This document shows, one piece after another, positions 42,112-51,155 of a stretch of DNA of 64,000 nucleotides. Below the pieces are notes generated by a model. That model saw only the letters and a list, made by a program, of their open reading frames with translations. It ran no database searches and was not told the origin of the DNA. Within the stretch, counting starts at the first letter, position 1; each line of letters opens with the position of its first letter. Location: the NCBI GenBank assembly GCA_965660675.1, contig CBFIAU010000001.1:338338-402337 (forward strand), written 5' to 3'. The translations under genes and the position numbers were made by a program. This DNA comes from UBA12202 sp002691725. GTDB taxonomy: Bacteria > Pseudomonadota > Alphaproteobacteria > Puniceispirillales > UBA1172.

Positions 42112-44504
42112 GATCGCATCCTTTCCTGTTTTGGATCAAAAGCAGGTTCTGTCCGCGCTATCGCAGGATAAATCTGACCAGCGACATCTACCTGAAATTG
42201 GCGCTCTGAAAGTGGCTGCTCTGAGGTCTCGATATAAGCAAAAGCCAGATGCAGACCTGTCCGTGGGCCATATCCTCCTGATGTTGTAAATCCAATCACG
42301 CGGCCATTTTCTAATACCGGTTCATCATGCAGCAATAGCGGCTGACCCGTAACCTCAAGCATGATCAATTCATTCTTGAGACCTTCGTGACGTTGCGCCA
42401 GTAGCGCAGATTTCCCAGCAAAATCTTTCTGCCAATTTATCGCAAATCCCAGCTTGGCCTCTAATGGGGTAATGGTGGGGCCAATATCATGCCCCCAATG
42501 AACATAGTGTTTTTCCAGACGACACCCATCAATAGCATAAAGCCCCATTGGCTGTGCACCTTTACCGCGCAGGGCCGCATAAACTGGCGGGGCATCCTTT
42601 ATCGGCATTTCTAACTCCCACCCAAGCTCACCGACAAAGCTCAGCCGTGTCGCCACGCATGAAACACCATTGATCTGAAGTGATGTGACCTTGCCAAAAC
42701 CGGTATCGTTCCATGCCGGATCCAAGTCTTTTAACATTAATCGGCTGCTATCCCCCATCAAACCAAGCACAGCAAACTCCTCCGTCACATCAACCACGTC
42801 AACATTGCCCTTGAGATGACGCCGCAACCAACCCCGATCACGATGCCTTGTCCCGGCAGCAGAGGTAATTCGGAAATGCCCTTCTGATCGCTGAGCAATC
42901 GTCACATCAGCCTCTATCCCGCCCTGATCATTCAATAATAGCGTATAAATGGATGTCCCCATCGGACGCTCAAGATTGGCGCTTGCACAATAATTGAGCG
43001 CGGTGAACGCATCGCTCCCCCTGACATCAAACTTGCCAAATGGCGTGAGCTCCAGCAAAACAGCACCATCTCGCATCGCCGCGGCTTCGCGTTCTGTGAT
43101 CGGCCACCAAGGCTGCTTGCCAATGGCATAGGGCAGATGCGCTTCATGGTCATGCTCTGAGAACCATAACGGCCTTTCCCATGATGCCGTGACCCCGAAA
43201 TGAGCGCCATCTTCAGCCCATTGATGATGCAGAGATGAGCATCTTAGATTGCGTCCATAAACAGGTTGCTTATATGGCCAATGCATATCCATCAAGGCCG
43301 ATACCGCCTCACCCATGCGGCTTTGCATATGCTCATCAGATGCAGCCATTGGGTCTACTCTGGCAATATCTACTTCCCAGGCATCTTCTCTAGGGGCGCC
43401 ATTAACAATCCATTCAGCCAGAACCTTGCCAACCCCTGCTGATGACATGATACCAAGGGAGTTCATCCCTGCCGCGACATAAAGCCCATCCTGATCAGGC
43501 GCTGCCCCCATTAATGGTTTGGTATCGACGGTGAAACTCTCTGGCCCGTTCATATAAAATTGTATCCCTCTATCCGCCAAGGATGGGACCAGTGCCAAAG
43601 CCGATTCCATGTAAGGTGTAAACCAATCCCAATTTTCTGCCATTTCCAGGAACGGCGTGTCGCCTTGTGGCCCAAAGGCATCCCAGCATGTCGCGTCAGG
43701 CTCAAACACCCCGATCAGTAATTTCCCTGCATCACCTTTGATGTAAAAGTTCTTATCAAGGTCTCTTACAACAGGAAAATTACTAAACTCCTCACATGCT
43801 TCGGTGACGATATACATATGTTCAACCGCTTGGATCGGCAACATCAAACCAGCGGTTTCTGCCAATGGTTTTGACCATGCCCCGGTCGCTAACACAACCG
43901 CCCCCGCCGTGATGACCTGACCATCTGACAGCGCAACGCCAGTCACCCGATCACCTGATTTTATGAGCGCATTAACCCGCGCCCCTTCTCTAATCTCAAC
44001 ACCCAACTGCTTTGCCGCTTTCGCATAAGCCATACATAAATCAACAGGATTGACACTGCCATCTTCAGGCACCGACATCACCATGGAAACGCCATTTGTA
44101 TCAAGACAAGGCAAAGCCGCCGCTAGCTGTTTATCATCAATCATTTCAGGGTGAAGACCCATATGCCGGCCAACGGCGGCAATCCGATGCAACTCATCAT
44201 GCCGCTCGCTCTGGCGGGCAAGCCAATAGCCGCCAGTTTTGCGATAGCCTGTATCTTGGCCGGTTTCGTCCTTTAATTTTGGGAATAGTTCAGTCGCATA
44301 TGAAGCCAGCCTGGTCATGTTAGGCGTCGCCCGCAAAGGCCCAACAATACCAGCAGCATGCCAACTTGTGCCAGATGTTAATTGATTGCGTTCCAGCAAT
44401 AAAATCCGTTTCACGTTTTGATGCGCCAGATGATAGGCGATGCTCAATCCGACAGCACCGCCACCAATGACAATCACATCATACAAATTAGAAGAAATCG
44501 GCAT
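42108..44504 (-). CDS. Dimethylglycine/sarcosine dehydrogenase-type FAD-GcvT protein (first copy)
   Basis: Second FAD-GcvT oxidative demethylase, 798 aa, only distantly similar to its neighbour. FAD motif GGGAVGLSIAYHLAH at residues 14-28, 'SGTSWHAAGIVGPL' around the covalent-flavin region, and C-terminal GcvT domain ('AVLGLMGDSSRLMLKDL', 'ELGWELEMPIKDAP'). A GAGGAAAT site precedes the start, which overlaps the end of the MttB-family gene by 17 bp. The two enzymes could act in series (dimethylglycine to sarcosine to glycine) or on different substrates; sequence alone does not say which is which. Confidence 0.88.
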   Translation of the reverse strand: MPISSNLYDVIVIGGGAVGLSIAYHLAHQNVKRILLLERNQLTSGTSWHAAGIVGPLRATPNMTRLASYATELFPKLKDETGQDTGYRKTGGYWLARQSERHDELHRIAAVGRHMGLHPEMIDDKQLAAALPCLDTNGVSMVMSVPEDGSVNPVDLCMAYAKAAKQLGVEIREGARVNALIKSGDRVTGVALSDGQVITAGAVVLATGAWSKPLAETAGLMLPIQAVEHMYIVTEACEEFSNFPVVRDLDKNFYIKGDAGKLLIGVFEPDATCWDAFGPQGDTPFLEMAENWDWFTPYMESALALVPSLADRGIQFYMNGPESFTVDTKPLMGAAPDQDGLYVAAGMNSLGIMSSAGVGKVLAEWIVNGAPREDAWEVDIARVDPMAASDEHMQSRMGEAVSALMDMHWPYKQPVYGRNLRCSSLHHQWAEDGAHFGVTASWERPLWFSEHDHEAHLPYAIGKQPWWPITEREAAAMRDGAVLLELTPFGKFDVRGSDAFTALNYCASANLERPMGTSIYTLLLNDQGGIEADVTIAQRSEGHFRITSAAGTRHRDRGWLRRHLKGNVDVVDVTEEFAVLGLMGDSSRLMLKDLDPAWNDTGFGKVTSLQINGVSCVATRLSFVGELGWELEMPIKDAPPVYAALRGKGAQPMGLYAIDGCRLEKHYVHWGHDIGPTITPLEAKLGFAINWQKDFAGKSALLAQRHEGLKNELIMLEVTGQPLLLHDEPVLENGRVIGFTTSGGYGPRTGLHLAFAYIETSEQPLSERQFQVDVAGQIYPAIARTEPAFDPKQERMRS

Positions 44505-46008
44505 CTGGCATTTCCTCTTTTTTTTGTCTGATATAATCTTTCAGATTAGCATCAATATCAGGGTCTAAACTTGGGTCTTCATAATTTTCCAGGCGATCCT
44601 TCCACAGCGCGTTCGCCCGTTCTGTCATATTGAGACTGCCATCCGCAGACCATTGTTCAAATGAATTATTATCCGCCAGGTCTGGCCTGAATAGCGCGGA
44701 ATAAAAATTAGCTTGCGTATGGTCTGAGCCCAGAAAATGTTTGCCCGGTCCTGTTGTAGCGATGGCATCCATCGCTTGAGCGTTTTCGCTCATATCAATG
44801 CCTTCAAAGAACCGGCATAGCTTACCGCAAAGATCAGCATCCATCATTGTTTTCTCAAAACTGGTGACCAGCCCGCCTTCAAGCCAACCAGTTGCGTGAT
44901 TGATCATATTCGCCCCTGCAAACAAGCTCATCATCAAGCCCCAAGTGCCTTCCTGTTGCGATTGCCCATCTGCGGTTTTTGACGCTGATAGTGTTCCCAC
45001 GGTATGCAGAGGCACGCCCAGCCGCCGTGCCAGTTGGCCGGCTGCTAAAACCAATAACCCCGCTTCGGGAGTGCCAAATGTTGGCGCCCCTGATTGCATG
45101 GACATGGTTGATGCAAATGAACCCATTAAACAGGGCGCGCCAGGGTTGACCAATTGAACCAGCGAAAGGCTCGCCAATGCTTCTGCCAAGACTTGCGCTA
45201 ATGTTCCGGCAATTGTTGTTGGGCTCATCGCGCCCGTTAATGTCCATGGCGTGCAGGCAACGGGCTGTCCTGCCTTGGCATAGGTTTTTAATGCCCCCGA
45301 CATATGGGCATCCATCACCAAAGGTGCGTTGGTGTTGGACACACAATAGAGGGCAGGCGTTTTTTCCATGACATCAGCGCCAAAAACAAGGCGTGCCATA
45401 TCGATCGCATGTCCTGCCCTTTCAGCACCAATAAATGCCCCCATAAAGGGCCGGTCTGACCACCGGATATGGGCATAAAGCATGTCAAGATGCCTCTTGT
45501 TAGCGGGCAGATCAACCGGCTCACAAACCACCCCGCCAGAATGATGCAGATAGGGGATAGTATGATGTAATTTTACCAGCCGAGTAAAATCTTCATAGGT
45601 CGCATAGCGCCGCCCTTGATCTTGATCATGGACAAAGGGCGGCCCCCATGATGGGCAAAGCACTGACGCTTGACCACCGATATGGATCGACCGCTCTGGG
45701 TTTCTGGCTAGTTGCTTAAACTCAGATGGCGCATGGGATGAAATTAATTTTCGGCAAAATCCCGGTTTGAAGCGCACTCGCTCGCCTTCAATATCACATC
45801 CTGCCGCCATGAAAATGGCAATGACGTCTGGATCATCACGAAACTCCATCCCTATGTCTTCAAGGATGCGGTCAGCATTAGCCTCTATGGTTTCAAGCCC
45901 CTCAAGTGACAGCACAGACATGGTATCAATGTTTCGCGTAATGTAGGCGGCTGGCCGACGAAATGGGCGATTGCTTGTCTTATTATTCTGCCGTTTACGC
46001 CTTACCAT
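44488..46008 (-). CDS. MttB-family (COG5598) methyltransferase without pyrrolysine
   Basis: Homologue of trimethylamine methyltransferase MttB, 506 aa from the ATG at 46008 (GGGGAG site at 8 nt; a longer frame to 46032 lacks it). No in-frame amber codon occurs, so it belongs to the non-pyrrolysine subgroup, which includes the glycine betaine methyltransferase MtgB. 'LAQVLAEALASLSLVQLVNPGAPCLMG' spans a core family strand, and 'CVSNTNAPLVMDAHMSGAL' precedes it. No cobalamin-binding partner gene lies in the window. First gene of the operon with two FAD/GcvT dehydrogenases, so demethylation of a quaternary amine feeding those enzymes is inferred. Confidence 0.83.
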   Translation of the reverse strand: MVRRKRQNNKTSNRPFRRPAAYITRNIDTMSVLSLEGLETIEANADRILEDIGMEFRDDPDVIAIFMAAGCDIEGERVRFKPGFCRKLISSHAPSEFKQLARNPERSIHIGGQASVLCPSWGPPFVHDQDQGRRYATYEDFTRLVKLHHTIPYLHHSGGVVCEPVDLPANKRHLDMLYAHIRWSDRPFMGAFIGAERAGHAIDMARLVFGADVMEKTPALYCVSNTNAPLVMDAHMSGALKTYAKAGQPVACTPWTLTGAMSPTTIAGTLAQVLAEALASLSLVQLVNPGAPCLMGSFASTMSMQSGAPTFGTPEAGLLVLAAGQLARRLGVPLHTVGTLSASKTADGQSQQEGTWGLMMSLFAGANMINHATGWLEGGLVTSFEKTMMDADLCGKLCRFFEGIDMSENAQAMDAIATTGPGKHFLGSDHTQANFYSALFRPDLADNNSFEQWSADGSLNMTERANALWKDRLENYEDPSLDPDIDANLKDYIRQKKEEMPDADFF

Positions 46009-46173
46009 TAAGCCACTCCCCTGCCTGATCATTCTACTACCAGACCCACGCCCCTACATGAATAGTGAGCTTTCTTGTATATTATTCAAGTATAAATTTA
46101 ACTATCCATTAAACTTCACCATAACAAATCTCAGGATGACATCATTTTTATTTATTCTGGTGGCAGATTTGTT

Positions 46174-46986
46174 ATGATTACTTCTATGGTCTCATCATTG
46201 TCATCTCATCAAGGCAAGGTCGCTTTAATTACAGGGGGCATGTCTGGCATTGGTCTGGAAGCTGCCTGTATGCTGGCGGCACGCGGGGCTGATATCGCTG
46301 TTGTGTCATCACAAGCACAGCAATATCATGATGCGCAATCACGGATCAATCAGGCGCTAGCCTCGCATGGCGGCAAGACTGTATTTCACAATCTTGATCT
46401 TCGTGATCGCGGCCAGGTTGAAACCGTTATTGACGATGTGACGTCTAAGCTTGGGGGTATTTCAATCCTTGTTAATGCGGCTGGCGTTTATCACAATGGC
46501 GAGATCGCCAATCACAACTTGGATGATTGGGATGATTCCATCGCGGTTAATTTGACAGCGCCCTTTTTGACAACACGCGCCTGTTGGGATCATATGGTCA
46601 AAGCCAATCTTGGCCGGATTATTAATATTGCCTCAACGGCTGCCCATGTTGGAATGGCAGAATATGCCGCCTATTGCGCTGCCAAATCTGGCCTTCTTGG
46701 GTTAACCCGCGTCACAGCCCTGGAAGGCGCGCCTCATGGCATCACTTGCAATTCTATCAGCCCGACATGGGTTGATACGCCTATGATGAGGAGAAGTATG
46801 GCGAGGCAGGCGGAATTAGAGGGAATAACGATTGATCAGCAATATGCTCGTGTCAAAAATGATAATCCACAAGCGCGTATCATTACCCCTGATGAGATCG
46901 CTCAGCAAATTACATGGCTTGCCCTTGATGCGCCTCTAGCATTAACAGGCGAAGATATTCTCATGACTGGGGGCGCCAGTTGGTAG
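46174..46986 (+). CDS. Short-chain dehydrogenase/reductase
   Basis: NAD(P)-dependent SDR, 270 aa. Cofactor motif TGGMSGIG at about residues 20-27, 'VNAAGVYHNG' (NAG motif variant), catalytic Ser in 'NIASTAA' and YxxxK as YCAAK. The glycine-rich motif and lack of a basic residue after strand 2 fit a 3-hydroxybutyrate- or glucose-dehydrogenase-like enzyme. Its end overlaps the start of the sulfotransferase-like gene by 7 bp, so the two form an operon. Substrate unknown. Confidence 0.86.
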   Translation: MITSMVSSLSSHQGKVALITGGMSGIGLEAACMLAARGADIAVVSSQAQQYHDAQSRINQALASHGGKTVFHNLDLRDRGQVETVIDDVTSKLGGISILVNAAGVYHNGEIANHNLDDWDDSIAVNLTAPFLTTRACWDHMVKANLGRIINIASTAAHVGMAEYAAYCAAKSGLLGLTRVTALEGAPHGITCNSISPTWVDTPMMRRSMARQAELEGITIDQQYARVKNDNPQARIITPDEIAQQITWLALDAPLALTGEDILMTGGASW

Positions 46987-47747
46987 AACAGAAAAACATC
47001 GCGCTGTGGTCGCATCCGCGCAGTATGTCTACTACGGTAGAACGCTATTTTAGAGAACGCGGTGATTGTGAATGCCACCATGAACCGTTTATGTATTATT
47101 ATTACGTTAAGAAGAATGGCAAACTCTATCCCGGATTTGAACCTGAAAACGACAGGCCATGTGATCTTGATGCGATCGCAAAAATGGTCTCACGGCCGCT
47201 TGCGAATGAGCCACAGGTACATCATATTTTTTTCAAGGATATGAGTTATTATATCACCGAACATCTGGAACATCTTCAAGATGTGATGAAAAATCTTGTG
47301 TCTATTTTCTTAATCCGTGACCCCAGACTTAGCTTCGCATCATATGGCAAGCTTGACTCCAATTTTTCACGAGAAGAAGGCGGGTTAAAAGCACAATGGC
47401 AACATTATGATTTTCTAAAGAAAAAGGGGCAAAACCCCATTGTTATTGATGCTGCTACAATTATGTCATCACCGCAAAAGGCAATGAAATTGATCTGTGA
47501 TTTTGCTGGCATTGCATTTATTGAAGACGCCTTAACATGGTCAGCCGATCAAAAACCTGCCGATTGGGAACAAGCAAAAACTTGGCATGCTGGTGTTATC
47601 AACAGCACTGGCTTCTCGCCACCGCAAAAGATTAATGCCGATAAAGTGTTTCAAGACGCGGTTAGCGCATTGCCCAAGTTACAGGATTACCTTGACTATC
47701 ATGAGCCGTATTACCAACGCTTGAAGCAAGATGAAATAGTGATATGA
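46980..47747 (+). CDS. Sulfotransferase-family protein (TTG start)
   Basis: P-loop sulfotransferase-like protein, 255 aa. The PAPS 5'-phosphosulfate loop is 'WSHPRSMSTTVERYF' (about residues 10-24), and 'FLIRDPRLSFASY' fits the 3'-phosphate site. The only in-frame initiator before the P-loop is a TTG at 46980, inside the SDR gene, preceded by a GGGGG stretch. Translation is therefore probably coupled to the SDR. The P-loop also resembles the branched-chain-aminotransferase-like sulfotransferase group found in marine bacteria. It may sulfate or simply bind a small hydroxylated metabolite made by the SDR; this is inference. Confidence 0.72.
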   Translation: MVEQKNIALWSHPRSMSTTVERYFRERGDCECHHEPFMYYYYVKKNGKLYPGFEPENDRPCDLDAIAKMVSRPLANEPQVHHIFFKDMSYYITEHLEHLQDVMKNLVSIFLIRDPRLSFASYGKLDSNFSREEGGLKAQWQHYDFLKKKGQNPIVIDAATIMSSPQKAMKLICDFAGIAFIEDALTWSADQKPADWEQAKTWHAGVINSTGFSPPQKINADKVFQDAVSALPKLQDYLDYHEPYYQRLKQDEIVI

Positions 47748-47785
47748 ACAATGTGTTGCTATACAGAAGTAAGGCTTTGCCCTAT

Positions 47786-47830
47786 ACCATTAAAATCCCT
47801 GCACCATTAAAATCCCTGCACCATTAAAAT
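47786..47830. repeat. 17-bp tandem repeat, 2.6 copies
   Basis: ACCATTAAAATCCCTGC occurs at 47786-47802 and 47803-47819, with a partial third copy to 47830, in the gap between the sulfotransferase-like gene and the convergent deacetylase-like gene. Confidence 0.9.
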
Positions 47831-47856
47831 GATGCCAATCGACATATCTTAAAAGC

Positions 47857-48741
47857 TTATTTCAAAACAGGGCCATCAAAATATGGTAGATGCTCTTTTC
47901 TTGGGATATACCCGCCAGACTTTGTCACATGGTCAAGATGGTCTGTAATATCTTCAAGGCTGGCAAACCATACATTTTTATCATTCAATGTCTGCTCAAG
48001 CCATTCTTCAACTTTTTTCCAGCGCGCTAATCGGCCAGTTAAAAACGGGTGCGCGATGAGCATAAAAAATCCTCCTGCCTCATAAGCCGCATCGAACTCT
48101 TCCCAGAAACCGGCGAGACCTTGCGATGGTGATCGCACCGGCATCATGTAGCCAATCTCAGAAAAATGAGCAAAAGGCGGCCAGTCATCAACCCCCCAAT
48201 GAACAGGCATTTCCCATAAATTGCCTTTGGCTGTCTTAATCTGATAAGGGATGTCATCTGCCATCATGGAGCTATCATAGCGAAAACCGTGTTCTACCAG
48301 CAAATCAATGACTTCCTGATTAATGCTGTAAACAGGCGCCCTGTAGCCAGCTGGTGATTTTCCGCACATTTTTTTGTGAACTTCAAGCGCGCGTTCAAAC
48401 CATTGCCTCTGGTCAGGGGCATCAATGGGGTCTTCGTGCATATAGCCGTGATGGCCAATCTCGTGGCCTGCTTCCAGAATAGTCTCGACGGCTTCCGGGT
48501 AATTTTCCATGCACCATGCTGGAATAAAAAATGACTGTTTAAGCCCCAGCCTTTTATAAGTATCCAGAATGCGTGGGATCGCTACCGTTGGCCCATATCG
48601 CCCCATGCTGACAGGATAAGGACGATCATAAGAATCATCTGGACGGGCAATATGTATCAAGCTATCAGCGTCCATATCAAATGAAATAACACAAGCACAA
48701 CGCGCACCATTTGGCCAAGGAATAGGGTTTTTTATCATCAT
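47857..48741 (-). CDS. Polysaccharide-deacetylase-fold hydrolase (PuuE-like)
   Basis: NodB-fold metal hydrolase, 294 aa. The metal motif Asp in 'SFDMDAD' and the H-x3-H pair in 'GHEIGHHGYMHED' are present, with 'YRAPVYSINQEVIDLL' and 'LIAHPFLTGR' later. This text is closer to the PuuE allantoinase/peptidoglycan-deacetylase-like group that acts on small C-N compounds than to chitin deacetylases. No signal peptide is seen. GGAGAAAAG precedes the ATG. It is the last gene of an operon with a taurine-type ABC transporter and two SDRs, so it likely hydrolyses the imported compound or a product of it. Confidence 0.78.
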   Translation of the reverse strand: MMIKNPIPWPNGARCACVISFDMDADSLIHIARPDDSYDRPYPVSMGRYGPTVAIPRILDTYKRLGLKQSFFIPAWCMENYPEAVETILEAGHEIGHHGYMHEDPIDAPDQRQWFERALEVHKKMCGKSPAGYRAPVYSINQEVIDLLVEHGFRYDSSMMADDIPYQIKTAKGNLWEMPVHWGVDDWPPFAHFSEIGYMMPVRSPSQGLAGFWEEFDAAYEAGGFFMLIAHPFLTGRLARWKKVEEWLEQTLNDKNVWFASLEDITDHLDHVTKSGGYIPRKEHLPYFDGPVLK

Positions 48742-48752
48742 CTTTTCTCCAA

Positions 48753-49508
48753 TTAGGGCATCACGCTGCCGCCGTTTACCCCATAAATCTGACCTGTCAC
48801 AAAACTAGAATATTCGCTTGCCAAATACACTGCCAGCCCCGCAATTTCCTCAGGCTGACCAATTCTTTCCATAGGAATCTGTTCTTCTTTTTGGCGCCAT
48901 TCCGGTGTCATATTATTGATATCCAGCATATCCGTATCAACCGGGCCAGGAGCAATTCCATTAACCAGAATATGTGGCGCAAACTCAAGCGCCCATGATT
49001 TAGTAAGCGCATTAATGGCGCCTTTGGATGCCGTATATAAGGCAAAACTCTCACGCCCAAGAAATCCTAGATCAGAGCTGATATTTATGATCCTGCCGCC
49101 ATCACCTCGCATAACCATGCGCTTCAACGCTTCACGGCCAGTTAGAAAACTGCCGCGCAAATTAACACCCATCAAATGATCAAAATCAGAGCCAGATGTA
49201 TCAAGCGTCGATTTTTCCATAATAATGCCGGCATTATTGATAAGAATATCAATCGCGATTTTACTGTCATCAAGGCTTTGGAAAAGTGAAGTGATAGCAG
49301 CTTCGTTGGCGACATCCGTTTTTATCGCCTGTACTGCCTGACCATGGGCTTTGATTGCGGCGGCGGTATCTTCAGCATCTTTTGGTGAGCTGTTATATGT
49401 GAAAATGATATCTGCCCCTGACCTTGCCAATGCTATGGCTATTGCCCTGCCAATGCCGCGCGAGGCGCCTGTTACTAATGCTGTTTTCCCGGCAAGTGAA
49501 ATATTCAT
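48753..49508 (-). CDS. Short-chain dehydrogenase/reductase
   Basis: SDR of 251 aa. TGASRGIG at residues 14-21, 'INNAGIIMEKS', 'NISSDLGFLG' and YTASK form the usual set, ending 'FVTGQIYGVNGGSVMP'. FabG-like in text, but its operon (taurine-type ABC genes, another SDR, a deacetylase-fold hydrolase) points to catabolism. Overlaps the preceding SDR gene by 4 bp and ends 12 bp before the hydrolase gene. Confidence 0.87.
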   Translation of the reverse strand: MNISLAGKTALVTGASRGIGRAIAIALARSGADIIFTYNSSPKDAEDTAAAIKAHGQAVQAIKTDVANEAAITSLFQSLDDSKIAIDILINNAGIIMEKSTLDTSGSDFDHLMGVNLRGSFLTGREALKRMVMRGDGGRIINISSDLGFLGRESFALYTASKGAINALTKSWALEFAPHILVNGIAPGPVDTDMLDINNMTPEWRQKEEQIPMERIGQPEEIAGLAVYLASEYSSFVTGQIYGVNGGSVMP

Positions 49509-50311
49509 CCCAGCACCTCACCGCGGTCAATATTAATGGCCTGACCTGTAATATTAGAAGACAGCGCAGAGGCCAGGTATAAGTATAGCTGGCTCACATC
49601 AGCAGGTTGCATCAAGCCCGAAAGCGATTGCGCGGATACAATCTCATTCAGCAATTCAGGCTCAGCAATCGCCGTTTTTTCAGACATCCAGGCGAGTGAC
49701 TTCATCGCCGCGTCTGTTTCAACCCATCCAGGACAGACGGCGTTAACCCTAATCCCCGCTGGCCCTAATTCTTTTGAGATTGACCGCATAAATCCAATAT
49801 TAGCATGTTTTGATGCGCAATAGGCGCTAAACTCGGCTACTGCTGTCTTACCCCATATTGATGATGTAATGATTATACTTCCCCCAGAAGACATTTTTGG
49901 AATGGCCGCATGAGTGACATAAAAAGTCCCAAGCACATTAATATTAATGATACGCGCAAAGGTCTCAGCCACTTTTGGGTCTGTATCAGCCATCGGCGTT
50001 GGGCGTTCCAGTCCAGCATTATTAACAAGAACATCGACAGCTCCAATTTGAGAGAACACCGCATCAACCCTGGTCTTATCGCTAATATCACATTGATACG
50101 TTTTGATCGGAACTCCGGTCAATTTGGTAAGCGACTTTCCCACCTCATGAATAGTTTCCCCACTGGCGATGAGATGCAGGTCAGCCCCATAGCTGGCAAA
50201 AGCATGAGCAACCCCAAACCCTATGCCGCGTGAGGCGCCGGTGATGACAACCGATATATTCCTAAAATCATATTCCGACACTTTAGTTGTCTCCTCATCT
50301 TCTTTAGCCAT
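49505..50311 (-). CDS. Short-chain dehydrogenase/reductase
   Basis: SDR of 268 aa. TGASRGIGFG at about 24-33, 'VNNAGLERPTPM', 'ITSSIWG' and YCASK, ending 'NITGQAINIDRGEVLG'. The YCASKH context and the extended N-terminus distinguish it from the neighbouring SDR, so the two probably catalyse different steps. Its ATG shares a base with the ABC ATPase stop (TGATG), so expression is coupled to the transporter. Confidence 0.87.
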   Translation of the reverse strand: MAKEDEETTKVSEYDFRNISVVITGASRGIGFGVAHAFASYGADLHLIASGETIHEVGKSLTKLTGVPIKTYQCDISDKTRVDAVFSQIGAVDVLVNNAGLERPTPMADTDPKVAETFARIININVLGTFYVTHAAIPKMSSGGSIIITSSIWGKTAVAEFSAYCASKHANIGFMRSISKELGPAGIRVNAVCPGWVETDAAMKSLAWMSEKTAIAEPELLNEIVSAQSLSGLMQPADVSQLYLYLASALSSNITGQAINIDRGEVLG

Positions 50312-51111
50312 CAGATGTTTGACTGAGAGCGCATTAATCGCATTAATTCTTGTTCAGCGTCTTTGTATTTAGCCTCAGATAATATGTCTTCTTTGCGAGC
50401 AAATCTTTTCTTGTTTTTGAAAGCAACAGGCATATCGCTAATGATTGTTGCTGGCCGCTTGGAAAAGAAAATAATTCTGTCTCCCAGAAATAACGCTTCA
50501 CTCAAATCATGCGTGACCAGGATGATGGTGGTTTGCGTCGATTGTGCCAAGGAAATCAGCAACTCTTGCATATTCCAGCGGGTTTCTGCATCAAGAGCAC
50601 CAAATGGCTCATCCATCAAAAGTAACTCTGGCTCATTAGCAAGCGTTCGAGCAATGGCCACACGCTGTTTCATGCCGCCGGATAATTGTTTGGGATAGGC
50701 GTTCCTGAAATCTGCTAACCCTACCAGCTCAAGATAGTGTTCCACTCGCTCTTTTCTGATAACGGGTTCGACAGCGTGGAGCTTCATCCCGTATTCAATA
50801 TTTTTTGCAACTGTCAGCCATTCAAAAGAGGTATAGCTTTGAAACACCATTCCCCGGCTGCGGGCAGGGCCATTAACAACCTGATCACCATGAATGATTT
50901 TGCCCGAACTTGGCAATTCAAGCCCGGCAATCATCCGAAGAACCGTTGATTTGCCGCAGCCAGAAGGCCCTAGTAAAACTGTTAATTCATTTGAACGCAC
51001 CTGAAAACTCACATCCTGAACCGCTTCCACTGGTTCAGCCAAGTGCTGATTAAAAATCTTTTGCAGACCCTCAACACGCAGAATATGGTCATCTTTTACA
51101 ATGGCTGTCAT
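50311..51111 (-). CDS. TauB/SsuB-type ABC transporter ATPase
   Basis: ATPase of the nitrate/sulfonate/thiamine-precursor transporter family, 266 aa. Walker A GPSGCGKST, Q-loop 'MVFQSYTSFEWLTV', signature SGGMKQR, Walker B LLLMDEPFGALD and 'VTHDLSEALFLGDRI' are all present. Sits between the permease gene (44-bp gap) and two SDR genes. Confidence 0.9.
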   Translation of the reverse strand: MTAIVKDDHILRVEGLQKIFNQHLAEPVEAVQDVSFQVRSNELTVLLGPSGCGKSTVLRMIAGLELPSSGKIIHGDQVVNGPARSRGMVFQSYTSFEWLTVAKNIEYGMKLHAVEPVIRKERVEHYLELVGLADFRNAYPKQLSGGMKQRVAIARTLANEPELLLMDEPFGALDAETRWNMQELLISLAQSTQTTIILVTHDLSEALFLGDRIIFFSKRPATIISDMPVAFKNKKRFARKEDILSEAKYKDAEQELMRLMRSQSNI

Positions 51112-51155
51112 GTTGTTTGTGTCCTTAATTCAAGTCTGGCAGTACCCTAACTACC

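Noticed and set aside
44879..45346. 155-residue alternate frame within the MttB-family gene
   Set aside because: Shadow of the conserved gene; composition is not protein-like.
44488..46008. Pyrrolysine-containing trimethylamine methyltransferase
   Set aside because: No in-frame TAG occurs inside the gene and no pyl genes are seen.
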